From NCBI RefSeq assembly GCF_003362725.1, contig NZ_QKTV01000005.1, positions 247,871 to 311,870 on the forward strand: a DNA stretch of 64,000 nucleotides. The letters run 5' to 3'. Of the stretch, positions 43,193 to 52,085 are shown piece after piece (the stretch's first letter is position 1; each line of letters starts with the position of its first letter). The translations under genes were made by a program, and so were the position numbers. The notes under the pieces are model-generated. The model made no database searches. It saw only the letters and a list, made by a program, of their open reading frames with translations, and was not told the origin of the DNA. The DNA comes from Winogradskyella aurantiaca. Its GTDB lineage: Bacteria > Bacteroidota > Bacteroidia > Flavobacteriales > Flavobacteriaceae.

Positions 43193-44602
43193 ATGAGAAT
43201 AGAACAAATATATACGGGATGCCTTGCACAAGGTGCCTATTACATTGAATCAAATGGCGAGGTAGCCATCATAGATCCATTAAGAGAAACACAACAATAC
43301 ATTGATCGTGCTGATAAGGCTGGTGCTAAAATCAAGTACATTCTTGAAACCCATTTTCATGCTGATTTTGTATCTGGTCATATTGATCTTGCTAATAAAA
43401 CCGGAGCTACCATTGTTTATGGTCCTGGAGCATCAACAGAATATGACATTCATATGGCTACAGATGGTGAGTTGCTTGAACTTGGTAACATTAAAATAAA
43501 GGTTTTACATACACCTGGTCATACACTTGAGTCAACTACCTATTTACTTATTGATGAAGATGGGAAAGATCATGCCATTTTCTCAGGTGATACTCTGTTT
43601 CTTGGAGATGTAGGAAGACCAGATCTGGCTATAAAATCAGATCTTACTAAAGAGGATTTGGCAGCTATGCTTTTCCATTCGTTACGAGAAAAGATCATGC
43701 CATTGGCCGATGATGTTATTGTTTATCCTGCTCATGGTGCTGGTTCTGCATGCGGAAAGAACCTAAGTAAAGAAACTGTGGATACCTTAGGAAATCAGAA
43801 GAAGACGAATTACGCCTTAAGAGCTGATATGACAAAAGCAGAATTTGTAGAAGAAGTTTTGGATGGAATCGCACCCCCTCCACAGTATTTTGCTAAGAAT
43901 GCCATGATGAATAAAATGGGGTATGACTCATTTGAGGCGGTAATGCAAAAAGGGAATGTTCCCTTAGATCCCGAACAATTTGAAGCGTTAGCTAATCACG
44001 AATCCGCATTAATTTTAGATGTAAGACCTCAGTCTGACTTTATAAAAAGTCATATTCCAAATTCTATTTTCATAGGATTAAATGGTGGTTTTGCTCCTTG
44101 GGTTGGGGCTTTAATTACCGATATTAAACAGCCTATTCTATTAGTAGTTCCAGAAGGAAAAGCTGAGGAGGCAGTGACCCGACTTTCAAGAGTTGGTTAT
44201 GACAACACCTTAGGCTATCTTGAAGGTGGCTTAACAGCTTGGGAAGCATCAGGGAGAGAAATCGACACCCTCGAATCTATTTCGGCTGATACTTTTGCTA
44301 ACATTTATAAGGAAGATGACAGTATCAAGATTCTGGATGTTAGAAAGGATGGTGAGTACAGCTCAAGCCATTTAGAAACCGCACAACATTTTGCTTTGGA
44401 TTATATTAATTCTCAAATGGAAGATGTTGATAGAAACAACACTTACTATATCCATTGTGCTGGCGGTTACCGCTCGGTTATAGCGGCTTCTATTTTAAAA
44501 GCACGTGGCTTTAATAAGCTCATTGATGTGGCAGGAGGGTTTGGTGCGATCAAACAGACGGACCTTCCTACCACGGACTTTGTGTGCCCATCAACTATTT
44601 AA
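43193..44602 (+). CDS. Persulfide dioxygenase-type metallo-hydrolase fused to two rhodanese domains
   Basis: A 469-residue cytoplasmic protein. The N-terminal ETHE1-like metallo-beta-lactamase domain (1-250) has THFHAD (His54, His56, Asp58), His110, SGDTLF (Asp133) and His181; such enzymes oxidise glutathione persulfide to sulfite. Rhodanese 1 (about 262-360) lacks its Cys: the loop reads VVPEGKAEEA. Rhodanese 2 (about 365-455) has Cys422 in HCAGGYRS and should transfer sulfane sulfur. A Crp-like operator precedes it, and TauE could remove its product. HMA follows by 12 bases. Confidence 0.93.
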   Translation: MRIEQIYTGCLAQGAYYIESNGEVAIIDPLRETQQYIDRADKAGAKIKYILETHFHADFVSGHIDLANKTGATIVYGPGASTEYDIHMATDGELLELGNIKIKVLHTPGHTLESTTYLLIDEDGKDHAIFSGDTLFLGDVGRPDLAIKSDLTKEDLAAMLFHSLREKIMPLADDVIVYPAHGAGSACGKNLSKETVDTLGNQKKTNYALRADMTKAEFVEEVLDGIAPPPQYFAKNAMMNKMGYDSFEAVMQKGNVPLDPEQFEALANHESALILDVRPQSDFIKSHIPNSIFIGLNGGFAPWVGALITDIKQPILLVVPEGKAEEAVTRLSRVGYDNTLGYLEGGLTAWEASGREIDTLESISADTFANIYKEDDSIKILDVRKDGEYSSSHLETAQHFALDYINSQMEDVDRNNTYYIHCAGGYRSVIAASILKARGFNKLIDVAGGFGAIKQTDLPTTDFVCPSTI

Positions 44603-44614
44603 TCGTACGGATTA

Positions 44615-44887
44615 ATGAAAACAGTGCAAATAGAAATCCAAAATCTTAAATGTCATGGTTGTGCCCACACCATTGAAACGCAGCTTTCTAAAATTGAGGG
44701 AGTATCGAAGGTCAATGTTGACAATAACACGAATCAGGTTTCTATAGACCTGATGGACACGGATCAATTATCAACTATAATTGAAAGTCTGTCTAAAATG
44801 GGGTATCCAGCTGTGGGAGAAGACAACGGTCTATCGCTTAAAGCTAAATCATTTGTGAGTTGTGCTGTTGGACGTATGACCAAATAA
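44615..44887 (+). CDS. HMA-domain protein with CxxC
   Basis: A 90-residue protein with one heavy-metal-associated ferredoxin-like domain and the metal-binding CHGC motif (Cys13, Cys16), GVSKVNVDNNTNQVSID and KMGYPA. Such proteins carry Cu+ or similar soft metals. Its place as the last gene of a sulfur operon is unusual and could mean that it binds copper or a persulfide; this is inference. A strong hairpin follows it. Confidence 0.88.
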   Translation: MKTVQIEIQNLKCHGCAHTIETQLSKIEGVSKVNVDNNTNQVSIDLMDTDQLSTIIESLSKMGYPAVGEDNGLSLKAKSFVSCAVGRMTK

Positions 44888-44900
44888 AAATGGAATAATT

Positions 44901-44930
44901 AAAAAAGCCTGCTAATAGCAGGCTTTTTTT
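44901..44930. terminator. Bidirectional terminator after the sulfur operon and clpS
   Basis: AAAAAAGCCTGCT and AGCAGGCTTTTTTT (arms GCCTGC 44907-44912 and GCAGGC 44918-44923, plus A/T pairs) with a 5-base loop. T runs lie on both sides, so it can serve the plus-strand operon and clpS. Confidence 0.85.
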
Positions 44931-45204
44931 ATACGATTTCGGCACTTAATCCGGCCTCTAATAGCTTAGAACATCTTGGTTCCAAGTCCTCGAAAGGACC
45001 GGTCTTCACCGTGCATTTTCCTTTGTAATGAACAATTAAAGAGCATTGTTCTGCTTGCTCAGGAGTATGGTCACAGGCATAAATTAAGGTATCAATGACA
45101 TAATCAAAAGTGTTAACATCATCATTAAACAAAACGATTTCGTTTTGCTTGATTACCTCTTCTTCCAATAATAACTCCTCTGAATATTTTTCTTTTGAGC
45201 TCAT
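44929..45204 (-). CDS. clpS: ATP-dependent Clp protease adaptor ClpS
   Basis: ClpS delivers N-degron substrates to ClpAP/ClpCP. The protein has EIVLFNDDVNTFDYVIDTLI, EQCSLIVHYKGKCTVKTGPF and an N-terminal extension, giving 91 residues from the Met at 45204. An in-frame ATG at 45243 would add 13 basic residues not expected in the family. It follows prmA by about 60 bases in the tpiA-prmA-clpS unit. Confidence 0.93.
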   Translation of the reverse strand: MSSKEKYSEELLLEEEVIKQNEIVLFNDDVNTFDYVIDTLIYACDHTPEQAEQCSLIVHYKGKCTVKTGPFEDLEPRCSKLLEAGLSAEIV

Positions 45205-45262
45205 AGGCTTAGTCTTTGACAATCTTGAAGTTAGACGAAACATTCCTTACTAACTTAAAGAA

Positions 45263-46099
45263 CTAATTTATAAATTTTAGGGCAACCCACTCCCCTCTTT
45301 GTAAAGAATCCTCCAATTTTAACATATGTGAATTACAAGCGGCTTCAATTATGGAGATATCCGCTTTATAAAAACCACTTAGAAAGAGTACCCCATTGGT
45401 ATTTAAACACTTAGCATAAGATTCCATTTGATCTAATAGAATATTTCTATTAATATTAGCAATGATCATATCATAGCTTTTACCCTCCAGTAAGTCCACG
45501 TCGCCTTGATACACACTTATTTTGTGGCATTCATTTCTGCCCACATTCTCGAGGCTATTCTCGTAAGACCATGCATCAATATCAATAGCATCTAATTTGG
45601 TAGCCCTAAGCTTTTCAGCAATTATAGCCAATACCCCAGTACCACATCCCATATCCAGAATGGTTTTACCTTTTAAATCAGCTTTTAATAAGAACTGAAT
45701 CATCATATGTGTGGTCTCATGGTGCCCTGTACCAAAACTCATCTTTGGTTCTATAATAATATCTAACTCCGTCTTAGCCTTATCATGAAAAGGAGCTCTC
45801 ACCGTACAACGCTCATCCACCACAATTGGTTGAAAACTCTGTTCCCAGGTGGCATTCCAATTGGTTTGCTCGATGTCTTCAAACTCATAAGAGATATGAA
45901 ACTCGCTAGATTTTAAAATGTCAATTGTATCAAGAAATGACTCTGACCAATCTGATTTTTGAATATAAGCTGAAAGACCCTCCTCGGTTTCCACAAAACT
46001 CTCAAAACCGGCATAGCCCAATTCTGCCATTAGAATTTCTACACCAGGCACCAAAGGAGCCACTTTAAACTCATATCCAATATATACGGGGTTTTCCAA
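45263..46099 (-). CDS. prmA: Ribosomal protein L11 methyltransferase
   Basis: A SAM-dependent trimethylase of L11. The 278-residue protein has an N-terminal domain and the SAM-binding loop KTILDMGCGTGVLAIIAEK, with EPKMSFGTGHHETTHMM just before it, and the catalytic-loop NINRN. It starts 2 bases after tpiA on the minus strand and is followed by clpS. Confidence 0.94.
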   Translation of the reverse strand: MENPVYIGYEFKVAPLVPGVEILMAELGYAGFESFVETEEGLSAYIQKSDWSESFLDTIDILKSSEFHISYEFEDIEQTNWNATWEQSFQPIVVDERCTVRAPFHDKAKTELDIIIEPKMSFGTGHHETTHMMIQFLLKADLKGKTILDMGCGTGVLAIIAEKLRATKLDAIDIDAWSYENSLENVGRNECHKISVYQGDVDLLEGKSYDMIIANINRNILLDQMESYAKCLNTNGVLFLSGFYKADISIIEAACNSHMLKLEDSLQRGEWVALKFIN

Positions 46100-46101
46100 A
46101 C

Positions 46102-46851
46102 TTATATCGCATTAACGATAGTAAAGAAGTCATCGGCCTTTAGAGAAGCTCCACCAATTAGTCCGCCATCTACGTCAGGCTTAGAAAAGATCTCCTGAGC
46201 ATTGCCAGGTTTTACACTACCACCATAGAGAATTGATACCGAATCAGCCACCTCATCTCCATATTTTGAAGCGATAGTTTTACGAATGAAGGCGTGCATG
46301 TCTTGGGCCTGTTCAGGACTCGCCGTTTCACCTGTACCAATAGCCCAAACCGGCTCATACGCTAGAACAATATGTTTGAAATCATCAGCCTCTAAGTGGA
46401 ATAAGGCATTCTTTAATTGACTTTTAACCACTGCTTCTTCTTGAGACGATTTGCGGTCTTCCAGCTCTTCACCAAAACAAAACACTACAGCCATTTCATT
46501 GGCCAATGCCTGAGATACCTTTTTGGCTAGATCAGCATCCGTTTCATTAAAATAGGCTCGACGCTCACTATGTCCCAAAATCACCGTTGAAATATCAATG
46601 CTCTTTAACATGGATGCACTAATCTCTCCGGTATAAGCTCCATTCTCTGCAAAATGCATGTTCTGGGCAATTACCTCAATACTAGAGTTTTCTAGCGCCT
46701 CAACTGCCGATGGTAAATTTGTATATGTAGGAGCAATCATCACTTTGGCATCTGATGTCTGTGACTGTGCGCTTAATGCGTTTATAAGATCTTTAGTCTC
46801 TGAAAAATTCATATTCATTTTCCAGTTTCCAGCAACAATTTTTGTTCTCAT
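46102..46851 (-). CDS. tpiA: Triosephosphate isomerase
   Basis: Interconverts glyceraldehyde 3-phosphate and DHAP in glycolysis. The 249-residue barrel has GNWKMN (Lys11), ILGHSERR (His94), AYEPVWAIGTG (Glu166) and YGGSVKPGN, the complete catalytic and phosphate-binding set. A promoter-like TATTTTTG lies at 46871-46878. It heads the tpiA-prmA-clpS unit. Confidence 0.97.
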   Translation of the reverse strand: MRTKIVAGNWKMNMNFSETKDLINALSAQSQTSDAKVMIAPTYTNLPSAVEALENSSIEVIAQNMHFAENGAYTGEISASMLKSIDISTVILGHSERRAYFNETDADLAKKVSQALANEMAVVFCFGEELEDRKSSQEEAVVKSQLKNALFHLEADDFKHIVLAYEPVWAIGTGETASPEQAQDMHAFIRKTIASKYGDEVADSVSILYGGSVKPGNAQEIFSKPDVDGGLIGGASLKADDFFTIVNAI

Positions 46852-46870
46852 AATTTTGGTTTTAAGTTGA

Positions 46871-46899
46871 CAAAAATACCACTTTAATCAATTAACCAA
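46871..46899 (-). promoter_or_regulatory. Probable promoter of tpiA-prmA-clpS
   Basis: Minus strand TTG (46897-46899), 18 bases, then TATTTTTG (46871-46878), 19 bases before the tpiA start. It matches the Bacteroidota pattern with slightly short spacing. Confidence 0.55.
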
Positions 46900-46921
46900 A
46901 GTGATATAAATCATAGAAAAA

Positions 46922-47995
46922 TTAACTGGTTTTTACCCTTGGATCTAACCAGGCATATATTAAATCTACTAGTATATTTATGCTTATAAAAATAATAGCA
47001 ATGACCAGAACAGATCCCATAATAACAGGCAAATCCAGTGTATTTAAGGCATTGACGATTTCTTTTCCAAGGCCATTCCAGCCAAAAATATATTCAACAA
47101 ATACGGCTCCAGCCAACATGGAAGCAAACCAACCCGACACTGCGGTTACCACAGGGTTTAAAGCATTCTTTAAGGCATGATTCTTTATCACCTGAAAGTT
47201 ATTAAGCCCTTTGGCTCTGGCCGTTCTTATATAATCCATACCTAATACTTCCAACAGTGAATTGCGCATCAACTGTATCACAACTGCTAGAGGCCTGATC
47301 CCTAATACAATAGCCGGAAGTATTAAATTTTTCAATTTTAGCTCTTTCCGTTCCCCGAAATCATCCAACTCATATAAGCTGCCAGTCATTTCAAGATTGG
47401 TGTACTCGTGCAACACAAAACCAAAAAGCCAGGCAAATATTATGGCACTAAAGAACGAAGGGACACTCATACCCAGAGTGCTAAAGATTTGTATGAACCT
47501 ATCAATAAAAGAGTCCTTATGTAAGGCTGATATAATTCCCAACAGCACACCTAGAATTATGGCGATAATTATGGCCGATATTGCTAGAACAAATGTATTG
47601 GGAAGTGTTTCCAAAAGGACACTTGATACTTTTTTCCCTTGCTTAGTAAACGACTCTCTTAGATAGGGCCACTTTAATACAATTGTGGTATTGGTAAATT
47701 CCAGAAGAGTAAAATAGCTGTATTTAGATTTGTCTAAAAAGGTATAATCATCCACAGAATTGGAATGAATAGAAACTGGGGACAAATCATTTAAATAATA
47801 TCGGTACTGTCTGGTGAGAGGTTGATCAAACCCATATTTCTTTTTTACAGTAGCCAACTGCTCTGAGTTTTGATTTTGCCCGAGCATCATTTGGGCCGGA
47901 TCGCCAGGTAGTACATTAAACAAAAAGAAGATAACTGTTACTACCCCAAAAATGGTTAGCAACGCATAAAAGATTTTTTGAATGAACCTACTCAA
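46922..47995 (-). CDS. DppB/OppB-type ABC transporter permease
   Basis: A 357-residue inner-membrane permease with the DppB start (FIQKIFYALLTIFGVVTVIF, FNVLPGDPAQMML), six likely membrane segments, a long extracytoplasmic loop (about 60-125) and the ATPase-coupling region EVLGMDYIRTARAKGLNNF. Such permeases take up oligopeptides or nickel. No ATPase, binding protein or second permease is adjacent. It lies between BT_3928-type and tpiA genes, 12 bases after the former. Confidence 0.88.
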   Translation of the reverse strand: MSRFIQKIFYALLTIFGVVTVIFFLFNVLPGDPAQMMLGQNQNSEQLATVKKKYGFDQPLTRQYRYYLNDLSPVSIHSNSVDDYTFLDKSKYSYFTLLEFTNTTIVLKWPYLRESFTKQGKKVSSVLLETLPNTFVLAISAIIIAIILGVLLGIISALHKDSFIDRFIQIFSTLGMSVPSFFSAIIFAWLFGFVLHEYTNLEMTGSLYELDDFGERKELKLKNLILPAIVLGIRPLAVVIQLMRNSLLEVLGMDYIRTARAKGLNNFQVIKNHALKNALNPVVTAVSGWFASMLAGAVFVEYIFGWNGLGKEIVNALNTLDLPVIMGSVLVIAIIFISINILVDLIYAWLDPRVKTS

Positions 47996-48007
47996 TATGA
48001 TGTGATT

Positions 48008-49102
48008 TTATAAGATCAAATCTTCAAAATCATTCCAATGGGCTTTGTTCACCACCGTTCCTTTGTTCAATATTATGACACCAGGGTTGGCCCGAACCAT
48101 AGTTTTAATAACCTTTTCATCGCACAGGTAAAACTCAAAGCCAAGATCAAATTTATCTGTTAATTGCAGTTTATCATCACTACCTGACGAAGTCAATCCA
48201 ATAACCGTATAACCTTGATTCATGGCTCGAGTGGTAAATTCCTTAAGTTTAACTACCCCCTCTGCTTCGCCTGAAGGAATGCTGTACATCGTGATGATCA
48301 ATAATTTGTTCTTCTCAAGAAAATAGGATGTAAGATCCTCTTCATCAGATTCAATAGAGAAATCCTGAATAGGTGGAATATAGCCTTCATCCACTGTTTT
48401 CGTTTCAACTCCTACATACTCTCCATCAACTGTTGGGTAACTACCATTGGTTACAAACTCTTCTAATTCTCCATTTACCTTAAAGGTCCATGTATATTCT
48501 AAAACTGGCTTTGGGGCATCATCAGGAATGGCCATTCCTTCGGGAATACTAGCACCAATTTTGTAAGCTCTAAAATCTATAGCAGGTAAGTGCATCAACA
48601 CATAATATCCAAAACCAAGGGAAAGGATAAAACTCAGAAGAGCCACACTCGTATTGAGTAAGCTTCCAAGAATAGGCCTTATGTGTTTTAAACCTAGTAC
48701 GAGAACGAGTATTAAGATCAATAAAATAATGTCTTTAGTAAAGCTTTCCCATGGGGTTAATTTCAAGGCATCACCGAAACAACCGCAGTCTTTTACCTTA
48801 TCAAAATAAGCCGAGTAAAACGTTAGGAAAGTGAAGAAGACAATCATCGCTAATAAGCTGTAGACCGTAAATTTGGGTTTATAGCCAATGAGTAAGAACA
48901 CTCCTAGCACCACCTCAAGTACCACCACCAAAACAGATATCCCTAAGGCATAAGGCTCCAGAAATGGGATGTTTAACACATCTGAACTAAAGTACTCTTG
49001 TAGTTTATAAGAAAAACCTAAGGGATCGTTGAGTTTAATAAACCCGGAAATAATAAATAAGACCCCAACAAAAAGTCTGCATAAGGCAACAAGTTGCTTC
49101 AT
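48008..49102 (-). CDS. BT_3928-family membrane protein (DoxX-like with thioredoxin-like C-terminus)
   Basis: A 364-residue protein with four DoxX-like membrane segments in the first ~130 residues (CRLFVGVLFIISGFIKLND, VLEVVLGVFLLIGYKP, CGCFGDALKLTPWESF) and a fifth near 150-175. The C-terminal half (about 240-364) has a thioredoxin-like fold with LLIITMYSIPSGEAE, in which the usual CxxC is missing. The CGCFG motif is kept, as in methylamine-utilisation/MauE-type disulfide carriers. The family is conserved in Bacteroidota and its role is unsettled. Confidence 0.8.
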   Translation of the reverse strand: MKQLVALCRLFVGVLFIISGFIKLNDPLGFSYKLQEYFSSDVLNIPFLEPYALGISVLVVVLEVVLGVFLLIGYKPKFTVYSLLAMIVFFTFLTFYSAYFDKVKDCGCFGDALKLTPWESFTKDIILLILILVLVLGLKHIRPILGSLLNTSVALLSFILSLGFGYYVLMHLPAIDFRAYKIGASIPEGMAIPDDAPKPVLEYTWTFKVNGELEEFVTNGSYPTVDGEYVGVETKTVDEGYIPPIQDFSIESDEEDLTSYFLEKNKLLIITMYSIPSGEAEGVVKLKEFTTRAMNQGYTVIGLTSSGSDDKLQLTDKFDLGFEFYLCDEKVIKTMVRANPGVIILNKGTVVNKAHWNDFEDLIL

Positions 49103-49112
49103 AATATGGTGT

Positions 49113-49661
49113 TTAGTTCTCAGATAAATGAATCATAGCAAAAATGGCGTAATTGATCATGTCCTGATAATTAGCATCAATTCCTTCACTTACCAAAGTT
49201 TTACCAGAATTATCTTCTATTTGTTTAACTCGCAACAATTTTTGAAGTATAAGGTCGGTTAGGGAACTTACCCTCATATCACGCCATGCTTCGCCGTAAT
49301 CATGATTCTTGTTCATCATAAGTTCTTTAGTAATACCAATCATTTCATCATAGGCCTCCAATGCCTCCTCTGTATTAAGATCTGGCTGCTCAACTACTCC
49401 TCTCTCAATCTGTATTAGAGCCATGATGCAATAATTAATGATACCAATAAATTCAGACACCTCTCCTTCATCCACCTTTCTAACATCATTCTGCTGAAGC
49501 CCTCTTATGCGTTGTGCCTTGATAAAAATTTGATCTGTCAATGACGGTAATCTTAAGATACGCCAGGCACTTCCATAATCGGTCATTTTTTTACTAAAAA
49601 GTGCTCTGCATTGTGCTACAACATCGTCGTACTGCTGTGAAGTATTATGCATTAAATCCAT
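49113..49661 (-). CDS. DUF1599 protein with internal duplication
   Basis: A 182-residue soluble protein made of two similar halves, each with DYGxAWRxxRxxSLTDxIxxKxxRxxxx: DYGSAWRILRLPSLTDQIFI near 32 and DYGEAWRDMRVSSLTDLILQ near 122. The family is common in Bacteroidota; the function is unknown. It is the first gene of a minus-strand cluster ending in the permease gene, 10 bases before the BT_3928-type gene. The divergent folP gene starts 120 bases away. Confidence 0.85.
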   Translation of the reverse strand: MDLMHNTSQQYDDVVAQCRALFSKKMTDYGSAWRILRLPSLTDQIFIKAQRIRGLQQNDVRKVDEGEVSEFIGIINYCIMALIQIERGVVEQPDLNTEEALEAYDEMIGITKELMMNKNHDYGEAWRDMRVSSLTDLILQKLLRVKQIEDNSGKTLVSEGIDANYQDMINYAIFAMIHLSEN

Positions 49662-49780
49662 TTAATTTTGCGTAAATTTCGCATAAATAAATAAGAAGTT
49701 CAAAGTTTGAGAATTAAAGTTTACCTAAGATATAAACAGGTCCTAACTACTTTTTCCATCATCAATCAGAGCCGTGTGTT

Positions 49781-50620
49781 ATGACTATAAATTGTAATGG
49801 TCAATTGATTAGCTTGAACGCTCCAAAGGTCATGGGGATACTCAATGTAACTCCTGATTCTTTCTATGATGGAGGAAAGAACATGGCTTTGACAAATATC
49901 ATTAAAAGCACTGAGAAAATGCTCACAGATGGGGCTACGTTTATCGATGTAGGTGGCTATAGTTCCAGGCCAGGAGCGGATGATATTCTTGAAGCAGAAG
50001 AATTGCGCCGTGTGATCCCTGTTATTGAAGCATTGGTTTCTACTTTTCCAAATATTGTCATTTCAATCGATAGCTTTAGAAGTAAAGTAGCCAAGGAAGC
50101 AGTTAATGCAGGTGCTGCAATAGTTAATGATATCTCTGGAGGTCTACTGGATCAGAAGATGTTAACTACCGTTGGTGAATTGGGTGTTCCATATGTCATG
50201 ATGCATATGAAAGGCACCCCACAGAACATGAAAACTAAGGCACGTTATACTGATGTTGTACTTGAAGTGATCAAGCATTTATCGGAGCGTTTATTTGCGG
50301 CAAGAGCCGCTAAGATCATTGATATAATTGCCGACCCAGGTTTTGGTTTTGCAAAAAATATAGCTCAGAATTTTGAGTTGTTCTCCAAATTAGAGCTATT
50401 GAAAAATCTAGATATTCCGCTTTTAGTTGGGGTTTCAAGAAAATCAATGATTTACACGTCTCTTGAAGGATCGGCGGAAACTGCATTAAACGGAACAACA
50501 GCCTTAAACATGCTGGCGCTTGAAAAAGGCGCTAATATTCTAAGAGTTCATGATGTCAAGGAGGCGGTGGAATGTATTACACTCTACCAAAATATTTATC
50601 GCACGGATGAAAGGTCTTAA
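49781..50620 (+). CDS. folP: Dihydropteroate synthase
   Basis: Condenses p-aminobenzoate with 6-hydroxymethyl-dihydropterin diphosphate in folate synthesis. The 279-residue barrel has GILNVTPDSFYDGG, DVGGYSSRPGADD, VNDISGG and DPGFGFAKN, the usual signature loops. The 3' end overlaps the next lipoprotein gene by 14 bases. cdaA follows, a linkage common in Bacteroidota. Confidence 0.96.
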   Translation: MTINCNGQLISLNAPKVMGILNVTPDSFYDGGKNMALTNIIKSTEKMLTDGATFIDVGGYSSRPGADDILEAEELRRVIPVIEALVSTFPNIVISIDSFRSKVAKEAVNAGAAIVNDISGGLLDQKMLTTVGELGVPYVMMHMKGTPQNMKTKARYTDVVLEVIKHLSERLFAARAAKIIDIIADPGFGFAKNIAQNFELFSKLELLKNLDIPLLVGVSRKSMIYTSLEGSAETALNGTTALNMLALEKGANILRVHDVKEAVECITLYQNIYRTDERS

Positions 50621-51269
50621 GTTTTTAATAATACTTCTCGTTCTTTCCTGCGGCAATGAACGGATAGTACAGTTACCAGAAGTTGAGCAGTCAGAAATAG
50701 CAGAAGTCTTGGATGTTTCTCCCGCCTATATATTTTACGATCCCACTGCCTCAGATTCGACCAAATTCAATAGAAAAAACCTGATAGGCACTACGAATTG
50801 GCTGGTTAATGTTGATAAGCGACTAAGTTTAAAACAAGTAGTTCCACATTTAAAATACTTACAGGCCAAGCGCGAGAAAAAGGGTATGCATACTAATGTA
50901 GCCGCAAAAAACTACTTTACTTGTAATGATATTGCTCAATCGACACTGGGATTTCTGGATTTTACTGACATAAAATTTCATGATTCTAATGAATTACTAT
51001 CAACTGACAATGGCATTTGCATAATGAGGATTAATAGTCTAAACGATGTATCACTTTCTATGATACCTGATTTGAACATGGAGTTTTCAAAAGAGAATTT
51101 AAGGTCAATTCTTGTTGGTTTAGGCGAGGAAGAACCTGATGCAGCTATTACTCTTGTTCTTCACTTCAATAAAGGATTGAGTTTTCAAGATTATATTACT
51201 GTCAAATCGGAATTGCGGAAAATAAAACCAAAAAAGATTAATATAGATTCTAGGGAATTATTTTATTAG
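50607..51269 (+). CDS. Lipoprotein between folP and cdaA
   Basis: A 220-residue lipoprotein starting at 50607 (MKGLKFLIILLVLSC, Cys15), overlapping the end of folP. An ATG at 50550 in the same frame would bury the signal. The body has no recognised domain; it has alternating strands and SFQDYITVKSELRKIKPKKI near the end, loosely like ExbD-type periplasmic domains. Its position between folP and cdaA suggests transcription with them. The function is unknown. Confidence 0.7.
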   Translation: MKGLKFLIILLVLSCGNERIVQLPEVEQSEIAEVLDVSPAYIFYDPTASDSTKFNRKNLIGTTNWLVNVDKRLSLKQVVPHLKYLQAKREKKGMHTNVAAKNYFTCNDIAQSTLGFLDFTDIKFHDSNELLSTDNGICIMRINSLNDVSLSMIPDLNMEFSKENLRSILVGLGEEEPDAAITLVLHFNKGLSFQDYITVKSELRKIKPKKINIDSRELFY

Positions 51270-51302
51270 CATAAATCATTAAATTAGCTAAAAGCAAGCC
51301 CT

Positions 51303-52085
51303 TTGGAGAACTTACAGCTTTGGGATTTTAGGTTAATCGATTTTATCGATGTTTTTCTGGTAGCCATCCTACTTTACTACATTTACAAACTTGTTAAGGG
51401 CACTGTTGCTATCAATATTTTTATTGGAATCCTGATAATTTATTTTGTCTGGAGGCTAACAGATTACCTCAACATGCACATGCTGTACCGGATAGTTGAC
51501 GGATTTATGAAGGTGGGGATTATTGCCTTGATCGTTGTTTTCCAACCGGAAATTCGCAAGTTTTTGTTGATGGTGGGCTCTACCAATATTGGCGGTAAAC
51601 GGCGTCTCTTCAAGAACTTTAAGTTCCTTAATAACGATATTGAAACCACCACCGATGTCTCTGCAATATTACAGGCTTGTGAGAACATGGGACGTAACAA
51701 AACGGGGGCATTAATTGTCATTGAGCGCAATAACAATCTTGACTTTCTGGTGAATACGGGTGATGAAATGAGTATTGCCGTATCACAACCAATTATTGAA
51801 AGTATCTTTTTTAAAAATAGCCCTTTACATGACGGGGCTGCCATCATCGAAGGAAATACCATAAAAGCAACCAGAGTCATCTTACCCCTGAATAATGAGA
51901 AGACGGTTCCAGACAGATTCGGACTGCGTCACAGAGCTGCGATAGGTGTTACTGAAAAAACAGATGCTCTTGCCGTTGCTGTAAGTGAAGAAACAGGACA
52001 AATATCTTATTTTAAAGATGGGGAATTTGTGATCTACAAGGATTTAGAAGATTTAAACGAAAAGCTTAAAAAGGATCTAGTCTAA
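51303..52085 (+). CDS. cdaA: Diadenylate cyclase CdaA
   Basis: Makes the second messenger c-di-AMP from two ATP. The 260-residue protein has three N-terminal membrane helices (about 17-33, 38-53 and 70-80) and a DAC domain with PLHDGAAII (DGA 177-179) and RHRAA (209-213), the active-site motifs. The start is a TTG at 51303, as no ATG is suitably placed; this gives the usual N-terminal length. It follows folP and the lipoprotein gene and precedes two DUF3667 genes by 0 bases. Confidence 0.94.
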   Translation: MENLQLWDFRLIDFIDVFLVAILLYYIYKLVKGTVAINIFIGILIIYFVWRLTDYLNMHMLYRIVDGFMKVGIIALIVVFQPEIRKFLLMVGSTNIGGKRRLFKNFKFLNNDIETTTDVSAILQACENMGRNKTGALIVIERNNNLDFLVNTGDEMSIAVSQPIIESIFFKNSPLHDGAAIIEGNTIKATRVILPLNNEKTVPDRFGLRHRAAIGVTEKTDALAVAVSEETGQISYFKDGEFVIYKDLEDLNEKLKKDLV

